From: Poecilobothrus nobilitatus
Lineage: Eukaryota > Arthropoda > Insecta > Diptera > Dolichopodidae
Assembly (NCBI GenBank): GCA_947095535.1
Contig: OX352772.1
Location: forward strand, 143,354,660-143,418,659
DNA: 64,000 nt
Direction of reading: 5' to 3'
Positions 34,271 to 44,694 of the stretch are shown in pieces. The notes under the pieces were generated by a model. The model worked only from the letters and a program-made list of their open reading frames with translations, was not told the DNA's origin and did no database searches. Every line of letters starts with the position of its first letter. Position 1 is the first letter of the stretch. A program made the translations under genes and the position numbers.

Positions 34271-34750
34271 AACTTCTACAGAATGTTAACTTATAACTAA
34301 ATTTTAAAACTAAAAATATTTGAGGAATCAAACAATTTAACAATATTGCAAAAATAGATTATCGGCAATTTTAAATATGTTGGTTTTTAAAATTTAGTGA
34401 CTTATAATTTGACACTTGTTTTAATAAAGAAAGTATTACAAAGAAAGAGACCTTTTTCTAGGTCAATTTATTTATTACATATAAGAATTTATTAAAAGAA
34501 GAAAAACAAAATTACGAACAACAATAATTTTGCTTATCAGTAAAATTATTATTTTTTCCACTTGAAAATTTAAATTTTAGTTATTACGAAATTAGGTTGT
34601 TTGAAAACAACTAAATTTTAAAGAAAAGAAAATGTTTATAATAAATTAAATTTGAAAGAAATATTTTATTTAATTTAGCATTTCGTTTCATGAGATAAAT
34701 AATTTCTTAGAGTTTCGTTAATAATAGGATAAATAATAGGACAGATAACT
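34271..34750 (-). repeat. LTR copy, right (5' LTR of the minus-strand provirus)
   Basis: 480 bp matching 11571-12076: both start (plus strand) AACTTCTACAGAAT and end GATAACTT. A roughly 20-base deletion around 34660 and small indels distinguish it. Bases outside the two LTRs do not match, so either the target duplication is lost or the pair recombined. Confidence 0.7.
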
Positions 34751-35030
34751 TGTCCTCCGGGTATTTCTTTTTAAATTTATAAAAGGAATCCATAATTCTC
34801 ATAGCCTTCGCAATTTCATTCATTCATTCACGTTTATTTTTATTTTTAAAAGGAGCTTGTTTTGTATTTCTTACCTACAGATAATCATCAGATCAGATAA
34901 CTCACCTACTAAATTTTCAAAGTCAGGCAAACTACTATGTCTATTCCAAATTTCATCACTTTCTATATATTTGGAATCACTTCATCATCACTTAAGTAAG
35001 TAATGTCACTTCATGTTTTTGTGAATTATC
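34751..35030 (-). other. possible coding remnant with a splice donor
   Basis: Minus strand reads ESDEIWNRHSSLPDFENLVG then ELSDLMIIC at about 34965-34880, ending at CTGTAG-GTAAGA, a good 5' splice site. A second stretch nearer the LTR reads MNEIAKAMRIMDSFYKFKKK (about 34835-34770). Acidic/serine character resembles the N-terminal part of a transposon-derived or nuclear protein, but no family is recognised and stops are close. Confidence 0.3.
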
Positions 35031-36290
35031 CTTTTAAGCACATTTTGAAAAATTTGCTATTAGGTTCGCTCTGTCCCACCGTCTGTTAAAACTTATATAC
35101 TGTTTAACAACGCGCAATGAAATATTAACTATGTGTCTTAAAAGAGTAATGTTGTAGAACAACTTTTTTATGTACCCTCACCGTTGGAGATCCTACAGCA
35201 CTGACGGCTCTTCAAATTTTGAAAAAACTTCTTTTTAAATGCGTACATTTCAGGTTCTGTTTAACATATTTTCAATATAAAAAATACATGATTGTTTTTT
35301 ACCTTTATAAATCAACCAGAATTTTTTTATACTTAGTTTTTCTAATTATGTTTCCAAATTGATTGGCTAAAAATATGTGTAAAAATTTTGTATGGATAAG
35401 AATATAAGGTTTTCTGTTTTTTAAATATGTATGTACTCATTTTTGATTAAATGCTGTACAGAAATGTGAATATGTTTTCTAATTTAATTGATTAAGTTTA
35501 TAGTATTTTGAAATATACGGATATTATACATACTATATGTACATATTTCAATGATATTTTATGGCAACATTTTATACACATGCATCTTATATAGCTAGAC
35601 CACATGTAAAGACCACATGTAAGTAATGCATTTCTGAATGATGGCATGATGATTGTCTAATGTAGGAGATTGTTTCTGTTTTTTAATAACGGCAGAAAAT
35701 CCTTTTATTTTTGGATAATTGTTAAATTAATATATAATATGTACGTACATTTGTATTTACAAACGTAATTAATAAATAAAAAATAGCAAATTAAAAAAAA
35801 TTAAAAAAATACAATTCATTAAAACAAAATTAAAATAAATATTCAATTCTTCAAAGGGATCACTATCATTTAAAATTTCATTCATCAAACAAAAAATTAC
35901 ATATGTATATTTTTATAAGCAAAAATACAACAGAATTTAGTTTTTCCAATATCTAGCAATAAAGCTTTTTTTTTCTAACCAGAAAAAAGTTCGGCAACAA
36001 TGCAAATCTATTTGATCAATTTTAGTATTTAAATATAAATATCTTATTTTCTATATTGAATATAAAATTGAGTTTCATAAAATTTTTTACGTTTAGAATT
36101 AGAATATTATATTAAGATTTCCAAATATGTATTACATAAGTATTACAAATATGGGGCTTCTGGCACAGCTTTTTGGGAGTTTTGAGTAATGTAGGTAAAG
36201 CCAATACGTATAGTAGAGGCACAAACCAAATGAAAGTAAAGATTTAAGTTTCAAGAGTTAATTTTTAATTTGAAATTTAAAAAAGCTTAC
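35031..36290. other. 1.26 kb AT-rich, no gene seen
   Basis: No coding motif on either strand. Contains ordinary low-complexity A/T tracts and short TATATGTACAT-type words. Confidence 0.5.
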
Positions 36291-36685
36291 GGTTTAGGTG
36301 TAATATAATTGAATATATGAAAGTTTAATATGTAGAAAACTTTTTATAATTAAGCTAAATATATAAAAATTTAATATGTAGAAAACTTTTCGTTGATATC
36401 AGTTATGTTTTAAAAAAGAGTTTGAAAACTTTAAGGGATATTATATATTAAACTAAATAATATATGAAAGTTTAATATGAGGAAAACTTTTGCGTCGAGA
36501 TCAGTTATGCCTAAAATAAAGTTTAAAAATTTTCCGTTTAAATTCAATTTTAAAAAGTATAACAAAGTTGCATTATAATTGTTTTGCTGATCAACAACTT
36601 TTATATTTAATTTTTATTGTTATTACTTTATATTGAATATGATAACTTTTAACATTTAATAGTTTTTATTATTTATTAAGTAAAA
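36290..36685. repeat. tandem repeats, left of family E
   Basis: AAAGTTTAATATG(T)AGGAAAAC recurs near 36320, 36370 and 36465. The last block, 36515-36685 (from AAGTTTAAAAATTTTC to TTATTATTTATTAAG), is repeated at about 38025-38215 beyond family E. Confidence 0.7.
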
Positions 36686-37984
36686 CAAGGTAGAATGTAA
36701 ACCAACGGTTTTTAAAAGCGCACATTTCCAAACTCAGTAGAAACTGCTTAGAATTTTGACTTGCACAAAAATTTGAAAATTTCATGTAATACGAAAAAAC
36801 GTGAAAATAGGACATTTTCGAAATTTTGAGGGGCCGTAAGTCCGGAATCCCATATAACTAAGAAAAGCCATTAACACGCGTAAAAATATATTATTGAACC
36901 TTTAATTTTCATGCCCCGCTGAAGAAAAATTTTTACAGATGCCTAAGTTACAGATGTCTAAAAATAGCAAATTTTCAATATTTGAGGCGTAATAACTCTT
37001 AAAGAGGGGGTGCTACCAAAAAATGTTCTGAGGAAACTTATCCTAATTCTAAAAGTTCTTTCTTATCTAAAAATTTCAGGTTTCTATCTAAAGGCGTGCC
37101 GGAGTTATGAAAAAAGAAATTTCATGCAAAATATGGTTTTCACATAACGGTAAATTTAAATAGTAAATAACAAAATATTACATAATTTTGATATTGTTTT
37201 ATATAGATAATAAAATTTTCGTTCTTCTGGCGGTTTTACATTGCAAAACTATTACGCAAGGCGTGAGATATATACATCTGAAAATGGGACTTTTTCGCAA
37301 TTTTGAAGAGCTGCAACTTTGGAACCCTTTACAACTAAAACAAGCCTTTAACACACATTAAAATATATTACTGTAGCTTTAAATTTTATATCTTGCAGAA
37401 GTAAAATGTATACAGGTGTCTAAGTTACAGGTGTTTAAAAATAGCAAATTATCAATTTTTAAGCCCTCATATCTCATAAACAGGGGGTGGTCCGAAAAAA
37501 TTTTCTGAGGAAACTTATACTAATTCTAAAAGTTCTTTCTTGCCTCAAAATTTTAAGCTTCTATCTAGAAGCGTGCCGGAGTTATGAAAGTAGAAAAATC
37601 ATGCAAAATTTAGTTTTCACATAACGGTAAATTTAAATACTGCATTTAAAAAAATTGTATAATTTTCATATTAATTTACAAAGATAAAAGAAATACCTGT
37701 CGAATGACGTTTTCAGATTGAAAAAATTTTAAGCAGAACATAAGATATATGCATTTAAAAATAGGGCTTTTTCAAAGTTTGAGGGGGTGTAGCTCCGTAA
37801 TGGGAGGGGCTACATGAAAAAGTTGTTCCACAAAATTATTTTTTTTATGAGACCTACCCATGGTTAAAATTTTTTTTCTCTATCTTTAACGGTGTAGAAG
37901 TTTTGTAAACAGACGGACGGACGGACGGACTGATAGAGTGAAACTAATAAGCACATTTTTTCAAAATTTTTTTGGAAATGTGCT
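36686..37984 (+). mobile_element. family E foldback-ended non-autonomous element
   Basis: Starts CAAGGTAGAATGTAA; hairpin AAACC-AAC-GGTTT at 36699-36711; subterminal GCACATTTCCAAA at 36720-36732, perfectly inverted at 37971-37983. The interior has two ~475-bp repeats, then (GGAC)n at about 37913-37930. The 3' end is the hairpin AGCACATTT-17 nt-AAATGTGCT (37950-37984). No coding capacity. Same architecture as families A and B with different sequence. The neighbouring tandem unit supplies the empty site. Confidence 0.75.
36790..37760 (+). repeat. two ~475-bp internal repeats of family E
   Basis: Paired landmarks: 'taaaaatatattat' near 36882 and 37361, TTCTGAGGAAACTTAT near 37027 and 37504, GCGTGCCGGAGTTATGAAA near 37095 and 37572, CACATAACGGTAAATTTAAA near 37141 and 37617. 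Spacing 476-479 bp. Confidence 0.85.
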
Positions 37985-38024
37985 AAAAATCTGAAAATTG
38001 AAACTTTGTTATTAATTTATATTT

Positions 38025-38215
38025 TTTTAAAGTTTAAAAATTTTACGTTTAAATGCAATTTTAAAAAGTATAACAAAATCAGCAAAATAATATAATTTTT
38101 TTGCTGGTCAACAACTTTTATATTTAATTTTTATTGTTATTAAATTAAAATTTTGTTACTAACTTATATTGAATATGATGACTTTTAACATTTCATAATT
38201 TTTATTATTTATTAA
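38025..38215 (+). repeat. tandem unit, right of family E (empty site)
   Basis: Direct copy of 36515-36685: AAAGTATAACAAA, CAACAACTTTTATATTTAAT, TATTGAATATGATGAC. It continues TTAATTAAAAAAATCTG, the uninterrupted form of the site where family E is inserted. Confidence 0.8.
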
Positions 38216-38263
38216 TTAAAAAAATCTGTAATTAATTTTGAAACAAAAAAAAAATATTATATT

Positions 38264-38282
38264 ATCACTATAAATACTGTTT
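38264..38282 (+). promoter_or_regulatory. possible TATA box for the ORF at 38328
   Basis: CTATAAATACTGTT about 60 bases before the ATG; nearly the same word (GTATAAATACAGTT) precedes the ORF at 6326. Confidence 0.3.
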
Positions 38283-38327
38283 CATTTTAAAAAAATCTTT
38301 AATTAAATTTTTATATGCAAGATAACA

Positions 38328-38770
38328 ATGTCAATAATTAAAAGATTTATTGGAATATCAAAAACAGGTCTTTCTAATTTTAAAAAGTTAGAAGACCTGG
38401 AGATAATTAAACCAGCTACAAAATAAAGGGTTTCAAATTTGACCACAAAGGGAAATTTGGAAAAACCCTTCTGGTAAAAATAATTTTTAATGGAGAAGGC
38501 GTATTTTTACCCAAACAGTTTGCAAATCCGATAGAAAACAAAAAGGATGTTGAGGAACTTCACCAGTTTGGGGCGTTAAAATACAACGGAAGAGATGAGG
38601 AGAAATCAAACATTGCAATTTTTGATTTTATTCTTAAAAACGATATGAATGAGGAGGAAGGTGATGATGATGATGATGATGATGATTACGATGATTATGA
38701 TGAAGATTACGGAAATATAATCACCGATAGTGACAATAGTGAAGATGAAAAAAAAAAAAAAAGAGAATAA
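38328..38770 (+). pseudogene. unrecognised small protein with poly-Asp tail, one frameshift
   Basis: ATG at 38328; about 148 codons with a single-base deletion near 38421 (first frame stops at 38424; the second runs to TAA 38768-38770). N-terminal SIIKRFIGISKTGLSNFKKL; middle KFGKTLLVKIIFNGEGVFLP, with alternating hydrophobic residues like a small beta-barrel (OB-like, speculative); then a GRDEEKSNIAIFDFILKN block; C-terminal run of eight Asp, an acidic/Tyr stretch and a Lys/Arg end. Codon use and a clear frame show it was coding. AATAAA-like signal near 38831. It follows a tandem-repeat array holding a foldback-ended element, as does the ORF at 6326. It may belong to a virus-like or Maverick-like element; not established. 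Confidence 0.55.
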
Positions 38771-39595
38771 TTAAAAAGAAAAGAAAATTTCTCTAAAATT
38801 TTAAAAAATAAAAAAATTAAAATGTGAATTTAATAAAAATATTTGTTTTATTTTTTCATAATTATAATGTTTTAATTTTTTTATAGGTTTATCTTTTTCA
38901 GCTTTGTTTTTTTTTAGAGGTAAAAAGAAAATCTTCTAAATATTTTTTCTAGAAAATTTTTTTACATTATAAATTTTACATTTAAATTTTATTACTTAAT
39001 ATTTTTGTTTTTAGTTTTTGTATATTTTGGTTTATTTTCTTTTTTTTTCGAATTTTTATTTTGTGTAATTTTTATTTTTCCATCGTATATTAATTTAATA
39101 ATAATTATTGGTTTTTTTATTTTTTAGTTATTTCTCAAATATTTTTTTTACATCTTTATTTTTTTGTTTTTTTTTTTTTTTATAATTATGATTATGTTAA
39201 TAATAGGTAAGTTATAATTAATTATTAATACATAGTTTACTTATAACACAGACAATCAATAAAATTGGATGTTATTAATATTAAATGTTTTTTTTTAATT
39301 TTTCTTTTTTGTTTTGTTTTTTTATTTATAATTTTGTTGTTTTTGTTTTTTTCCTTAATTAATTGTTGTTTTATTAAATAATTTTTATTTATTAAATTAA
39401 GCTACATATATATATATATAATATGATTTAATTTACTAAAAAACTTCTATAATATGAATTAAATTAAATAATATGTAGATATATATTTTTTTGTTTATAT
39501 ATCTAAAAAAAATTGTAATATATATATATATAATGTGGTAGGTATTAATTATTTGATAATTAATTTAAAATTTATGTATGTTTTTGCTTTGTTTG
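38771..39595. other. 0.8 kb extremely AT-rich, no gene seen
   Basis: Long T runs, (TA)n near 39408-39420 and 39520-39532. Nothing coding. Confidence 0.6.
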
Positions 39596-40767
39596 TTACA
39601 TAAAGAAACTATACTATATAGAGTAATAATCCCGAACAAAATTTGTTAGCTAATTCTGTACAAAATGAAGTACCCCGAAAATCTGCATATCATTAAAATG
39701 TTTACAGAAATATATATTGCTATACAGAATTCTCAAATCTAATTCAGAAATTATATGTACCTACATAAAGTATTTCTACAGCTTTTAAAAAAATATTATT
39801 GATATTGTTATATGATCAGAATTCTATTTTTTTAATGTAATTTTTACAGATGTGTGAGTGACTTTAAGAATTTGAATAGAAACATGTTAATATGTGCATA
39901 TGATTGTTTTTTATTTGAATGGGTGCTGTATTTATACAATATATATTATGTACGATGAGGAAATTATGTATATTAACATTTAAGTATAGAGCGGTAGTTC
40001 ATCTTTTGTTATTGTTTTTGTTGATATTTTATTTTTTATCTACATATTGAAATAATTCTTCTCATTATCTTTTCTTATTGATTTTTAAGCATGTATAAAA
40101 ATAAAATAAAAGAATAGGTACTTACTTAATTATAATATTTTGTATAGTAATAGACTTGTGAGAATTGTTAAATGTTTAGGCGACAGACAAACTAGTTATA
40201 ATTTTATTTGTTTTACAAAATTAAAAATAAACTTAATATAAATACGGCTTTTAATTATTTTGAAAGAAAATTCGTTACTTAAATTGAGTTTAATTTTTTA
40301 TTCGAATAAACATGAAACTAAAATGTATATACATACATACATTTGTGCAATTTAATAAAATTTCTAATGTTTTTTTAAAAAGCTAATTCAGTAAAAAAAA
40401 ATATTATTTTTAAAATTCGGTTAAAAGAATAAAATTCAAGTGGAATTAAATGAAAATTACATTGATAATTAACAAAAAAATTAAAATATTTATAATTGTT
40501 TACATCATTTTGTAAGACAAATAATATTAGGTAAGACAAGAGCCAACAATATCATGAAGACTTTTCAAATGTAGTTTAATCTTTTCTGCGAATATCTAGA
40601 TACACTCTTTTTGCTTATGCATATTCAATCACAATTAAAATATTCATAAGTAATAATAAAAGCTAAAACAATTTGACAAAAAAAGTTTGTTCTTAAGAAA
40701 GAAAAGAATAAAATTCAGTTTAGAAAGGAAAAAGCCAACTGGAAAATTTTATTACATATTATAAGTA
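39596..40767 (+). repeat. dispersed repeat C, copy 1
   Basis: Near-identical to 59913-61078 over about 1.17 kb, from ATAAAGAAACTATA to TTTTATTACATATTATAA. Parts recur inverted at 63340-63735 and, diverged, within the arms of the large inverted repeat (61079-61396 direct; 46270-46500, 47491-47570 and 50091-50200 inverted). Non-coding. Near-identity of copies 1 and 2 implies a recent duplication or gene conversion. Confidence 0.9.
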
Positions 40768-41224
40768 CTAAAATATTAGATTTGATTAATTTTCCAATTG
40801 GCATAAAAAACCCTCTTTTTATTAAATAAAATAAGAAAATAATAAAAATTCATAATTCAAAAATACATAGGTATACATACATTCTTTAAAAAATAAATAA
40901 AACAAAAGAAGTATTTATAAAAACATAATAAAATATAACAATGTAATTAAAAACATGATAAAAAAAATATAATGTGATAAAATTAATTTCAAACTTAAAA
41001 TAATAATCTCATTTTATTGCACCATAATTAGTTTCAGTTGAACAATAATGTCCATGAAAAAAAAGAAAATATTAATTCAATATATTCAAAAATTGAAGCA
41101 AAAAAAAGTTTATGAAAATATTTTATTACTAAAAAGTTACAAACATAGTGAAACAAAATTTTTTTATAGGGAAATATAATTAATTCTGGATAATCAAGAA
41201 AAAACTAATAGTAATAATACAAAA
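40768..41224. other. 450 bp AT-rich, possible LINE 5' region
   Basis: CCAATTGGCATAAAAAACCC at about 40793 is partly inverse to GCCAACTGGAAAATTTT at 40733. No gene seen. The 5' end of the following LINE cannot be fixed. Confidence 0.4.
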
Positions 41225-41755
41225 TTGAAAATTATTAAAAGTAATTCTAATGGAATCAAAAACGACTCATTGCATCAACGAAATGAAACAGATTACATTA
41301 AAACAGAAAATAAAAACAATAGTACCATTGACATTAAAGTTAGTGATAATTGCATACTTACTTCTTTGCAATCTAAATCGTTAAACTGTTCTCAAAATAA
41401 TAATAGCTTTATTGATCCAATGGCTCCACCAAACGTTAAAATGACAAGAAAAGCGATCGCAGACGGGGATAGCATATATATACTCTCCCGATTAAGAGAT
41501 AGCAGGATTTATAATAATGTAAGGATGTATCTATCATACTTTCACGATGAAGGTGATGTGTGTATTGAAGGTATTACAAAAACAAACATCAAAGTACTTA
41601 TTGTTCAAGAAGGGTTTCCAACGTATTACGAAGAATTTAGTAGAATATATTATAGAAATCATGAAAGTAGAAGTATTCCCCAAGAAGATGTTAAAAAAGA
41701 TCTGAAAATGCATAGATGTCATATTGACAACAAACACAGAGAGAATCTTCAATGA
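41225..41755 (+). CDS. putative LINE ORF1/leader protein, unrecognised
   Basis: 176 codons, Asn/Ser/Lys-rich first half, then MAPPNVKMTRKAIADGDSIY, SRLRDSRIYNNVRMYLSYFH, and a C-terminal part with His and Cys (KMHRCHIDNKH). No zinc-knuckle series or RRM recognised. The position before the endonuclease suggests ORF1, but the start codon is uncertain (the frame opens without a clear ATG context) and it might be unrelated host-derived sequence. Confidence 0.4.
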   Translation: MKIIKSNSNGIKNDSLHQRNETDYIKTENKNNSTIDIKVSDNCILTSLQSKSLNCSQNNNSFIDPMAPPNVKMTRKAIADGDSIYILSRLRDSRIYNNVRMYLSYFHDEGDVCIEGITKTNIKVLIVQEGFPTYYEEFSRIYYRNHESRSIPQEDVKKDLKMHRCHIDNKHRENLQ

Positions 41756-41796
41756 CAAAGAGAAACTTGGCGTAATTATATGATAGGTATTCCATA

Positions 41797-42575
41797 ATGA
41801 TAGACCCAAATGAAAACAATATAGGTGAACTCAACATTCTGTATTTGAACATCTGCAGCATAAGAAATAAATTGTTCGAACTTGAGATACTTATAAACAA
41901 ATGTGAACCAGTTGATATAGTAATAGTTACAGAAGTATGGTTATATGATAGTGAGATTGGAATCTTTAACTTACCTAAATTTAAAGCAGTATATAACTGT
42001 AGGAATAAAAATAGAGGAGGTGGAACAGTAATTTTTATAAAAAATAATATTAATTTTAATGAAATAGTTATAAGAAAAATACAATTTTACAATTGTTGAA
42101 ATTCAAGACATTCGGCCAAAAATTAAAATAGGTACGTTTTATAAAGCCCCAAATGAGAACAGTACGCAATTTATAGAACATATGGAAAAAAAATTGGAAA
42201 AACAATCAAACTGCATCTTGTTTGCTGATAATAATATCAATCTTTTTAACAGATCCAATTCACTAATTATCAACATCTGGGTATAAAATTGTAAACAAAA
42301 TTCACAGCACAAGAGATTCCGCTAATTCAAAAACCCTAATAGATCATATTTTGTCAAACTTAAGTGATAAATATAATATAAATTATAAAATTAAAGAAAA
42401 CAGTCTTTCTGATCATAAAGTATCAATAACTAAAATAAAAACTATCTATATTAAAAAGAAAGAAATGAAAACACAAATTATAAATAAAACCGATTATCAA
42501 AAATTTTATAACTTAGTACAAATCCAAGAACAATATAATAACTTAACAGATATTGATACATTGATTAAAATAATC
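41797..42575 (+). pseudogene. LINE endonuclease domain, broken
   Basis: LNILYLNICSIRNKLFELEI (start of the APE-type endonuclease), VDIVIVTEVWLYDSEIG, GGGTVIFIKNN, then frameshifts at about 42095 and 42270; GTFYKAPNENSTQFIEH, FADNNINLFNRS, and ENSLSDHKVSITK (terminal SDH) at about 42390-42430. The catalytic Asn/Glu/Asp/His positions are recognisable, but the frame is interrupted. Confidence 0.75.
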
Positions 42576-42659
42576 TAGGATGCGAAAGAGGCCAGTACGA
42601 AGAAAATTTTATTAATAACTAGAAACAATAATTGGATAACGTCTAATATACTCAAAAAG

Positions 42660-44078
42660 ATGAAAACAAGGCGCTCCTTATATGATGCTCATAAAAAAGA
42701 TCTAAATAATAATGCAAAAAAAGACAGGTATGTGAAATGTAAAAAGGAAGTGACTAAAATAATAAAAGAAGCCAAGCAAAATCACATTAATAGCAGTATT
42801 GAAAAGGCGGGAAACGATTCGAGAAAATTATCTCACAATATATTTAAAAACAGTGAAGATACAATGAAGATAAATATTTGTAATATAATCCAAGAAAATG
42901 GGGAAATTACAGAAACTGATAGAGAAAATGCTAATGCTATGAATAATTTTTTTGGAGAAATAGGAACACATATAGCGAATGGAATTAATAAGTCGAACAA
43001 ATCGGATGATCGATGTGAAAATAGTATCAACCCAAAAACCATTTATTTAAGTCCAGTGGATGAAAATGAAACTTTCAATATTATCAAAAACTTAAACTGC
43101 AATGCTACTGCGGGTTTAGATAATATAACAGTTAAAGATCTACAGATACCAGCGGAAATTCTAAAACAACCCATCACGCATATGATTAATAAATCCTTTG
43201 AAGAGGGAAAAATTTCTACATGCTTAAAGAAAGCGTTTATTATTCCTATCCATAAAAATGGCTCAAAATCTTTATGTGGCAATTATAGACAAATTTCTAT
43301 TTTCAATTCAACTTCGACAATATATGAAAAAGCTATAAATAGAAGAATCGGAGAGTTTATAAAAGATTCGATCGGATTTGATCCCAATCAATATGGATTT
43401 TTAGAAAGTATTGGTACTGAATCAGCAATTTCGGCAACATTAGAACAAATATACGATGCAATAGATGAAGGAATGTATGTAGCTGCTATATTTGTAGACT
43501 TAACTAAAGCATTTGATGTTGTTAGTCACGCAAAGCTCCTCCACATTTTGAATAACTTAGGAATAAGAGGTTTGCGTAACTCTTTAATAAAAGATTACTT
43601 AATTAATAGAACACATTGTGTTAAAATTAATAATACAATTAGTGAAGAGCTAATATTACAGCGAGGGGTTCCACAAGGATCACTACTTGGGCCTTTATTA
43701 TATCTTTTATACATAATGGATTTTCCAAACAGTAAATTGACCTCACAATATAATATTTATGCGGACGATACAAATCTTATAGCCAAAGCAAGAACCTTAA
43801 GTGAGCTTAAAAACATAATAAATAATAATATGAGGATTTTTTCTGACTGGTTGGATGAGAAAGAACTTTGCCTGAATGCTAAGAAGACAAATTATATAGT
43901 ATTTAAAACTCCAAAAAAAAGCTACCATGAAATTGATATCAAAGTAAAAAACAGCATAGTACAAAGAGTTAGTAATATAAAGTATCTGGGAATCATCATC
44001 GATGAAAAACTTAAATGGGACGATCACATAAACCATATAAAAAAAATGTATTGTTCCAATTTCTATTGCAATAAATAG
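42660..44078 (+). CDS. LINE reverse transcriptase, 472-codon open frame
   Basis: Linker with MKTRRSLYDAHKKDL, then NCNATAGLDNITVKDL (the APGxDxI region, altered), AFIIPIHKNGSKSLCGNYR, DPNQYGFLESIGTESAIS, motif A IFVDLTKAFDVVSH (about 43492), QRGVPQGSLLGPLLYLLYI (about 43660), motif C YNIYADDTNLIAK (YADD, about 43755), LCLNAKKTNYIVFK, and SNIKYLGIIIDEKLKWDDH. All core motifs are present with no stop over 1.4 kb. The C-terminal portion after 44078 shifts frame. Among the least decayed reading frames in the window. Confidence 0.85.
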   Translation: MKTRRSLYDAHKKDLNNNAKKDRYVKCKKEVTKIIKEAKQNHINSSIEKAGNDSRKLSHNIFKNSEDTMKINICNIIQENGEITETDRENANAMNNFFGEIGTHIANGINKSNKSDDRCENSINPKTIYLSPVDENETFNIIKNLNCNATAGLDNITVKDLQIPAEILKQPITHMINKSFEEGKISTCLKKAFIIPIHKNGSKSLCGNYRQISIFNSTSTIYEKAINRRIGEFIKDSIGFDPNQYGFLESIGTESAISATLEQIYDAIDEGMYVAAIFVDLTKAFDVVSHAKLLHILNNLGIRGLRNSLIKDYLINRTHCVKINNTISEELILQRGVPQGSLLGPLLYLLYIMDFPNSKLTSQYNIYADDTNLIAKARTLSELKNIINNNMRIFSDWLDEKELCLNAKKTNYIVFKTPKKSYHEIDIKVKNSIVQRVSNIKYLGIIIDEKLKWDDHINHIKKMYCSNFYCNK

Positions 44079-44694
44079 GGCTGGTTGTTTGCCGGAAAAA
44101 GCAGCAAAACTTGTCTACAATGGTCATATATTATCTAAAATTAGATATAATATTTGTAGCTGGAGTCACTGCTCAAAACTTAGCTGCAAGACTAAAACTT
44201 CTGAACTCTATGAAAAAACTAATTAAATGGATATAAATCAATTGATTTACTTTGAGATGTGCAAACACATTTATAAAATTGAAATACATAGCTAAAATAT
44301 GTAAAAATTGAAATACATAAAATGAGATACATAGTTACCAAACCAGAAAAGGAGAAATATCATAGTACCGAAATCAAACACAACCATAAAACTTAAAAGT
44401 CTAAAATGCAATGCAATAAAATTATACAATTCTCTGCCAAATGAAATTAAAAGTAGCCAAAATATAGACATTTTTAAAAATAAACTTAAAAAAATTTTAA
44501 AGGAACTTTGAACAATTTAGAATTATTAAATAATTATTATTTTTGTTTTTTTTTAACATATTTCATTTTTAAATTTCAATAGTAACTTTTATATATTGTA
44601 ATATATTTAGCAATGTGATATAATTTTAATTTCTTATACATAATTTATATTGTAAATTATCTGAAATTAAATAAACACTATTAAAAAAAAAAAA
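44079..44694 (+). pseudogene. LINE C-terminal tail and 3' UTR
   Basis: Broken frames with KLKSLKCNAIKLYNSLPNEI near 44390-44450, the usual end of such reverse transcriptases (LYNSLP), then a 3' UTR and A tail. Confidence 0.6.

Larger units (their letters stand above)
11571..34750 (-). mobile_element. composite errantivirus (Ty3/gypsy with env) locus
   Basis: Two direct copies of an LTR-like sequence (11571-12076 and 34271-34750) bracket, on the minus strand and in the expected order from right to left, gag (about 31.1-30.3 kb), pol (30.0-27.3 and again 24.6-21.9 kb) and env (27.3-26.8, 21.9-21.3, 14.2-13.7 and 12.5-12.1 kb). An errantivirus is normally 7-9 kb. The extra length is accounted for by a hAT, a DD41D mariner, a LINE, an unidentified 1.3-kb segment, a 5.44-kb tandem duplication and two LINE fragments. 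No flanking target-site duplication is recognisable. That both LTRs belong to one provirus is inference from order, strand and LTR similarity. Confidence 0.65.
41225..44694 (+). mobile_element. Jockey-like LINE with long open reverse transcriptase
   Basis: A possible ORF1 part, endonuclease, reverse transcriptase, then a 3' UTR that ends ATAAACACTATT plus 12 A at 44694. Directly abuts a P-like transposase fragment on the other strand. A/T-rich codon use matches the region. No target duplication recognised. Confidence 0.8.

Noticed and set aside
36790..37760. Regular long repeats considered as a CRISPR-like array
   Set aside because: Units are about 475 bp with no short repeat/spacer alternation, in an insect genome inside a foldback-ended element.
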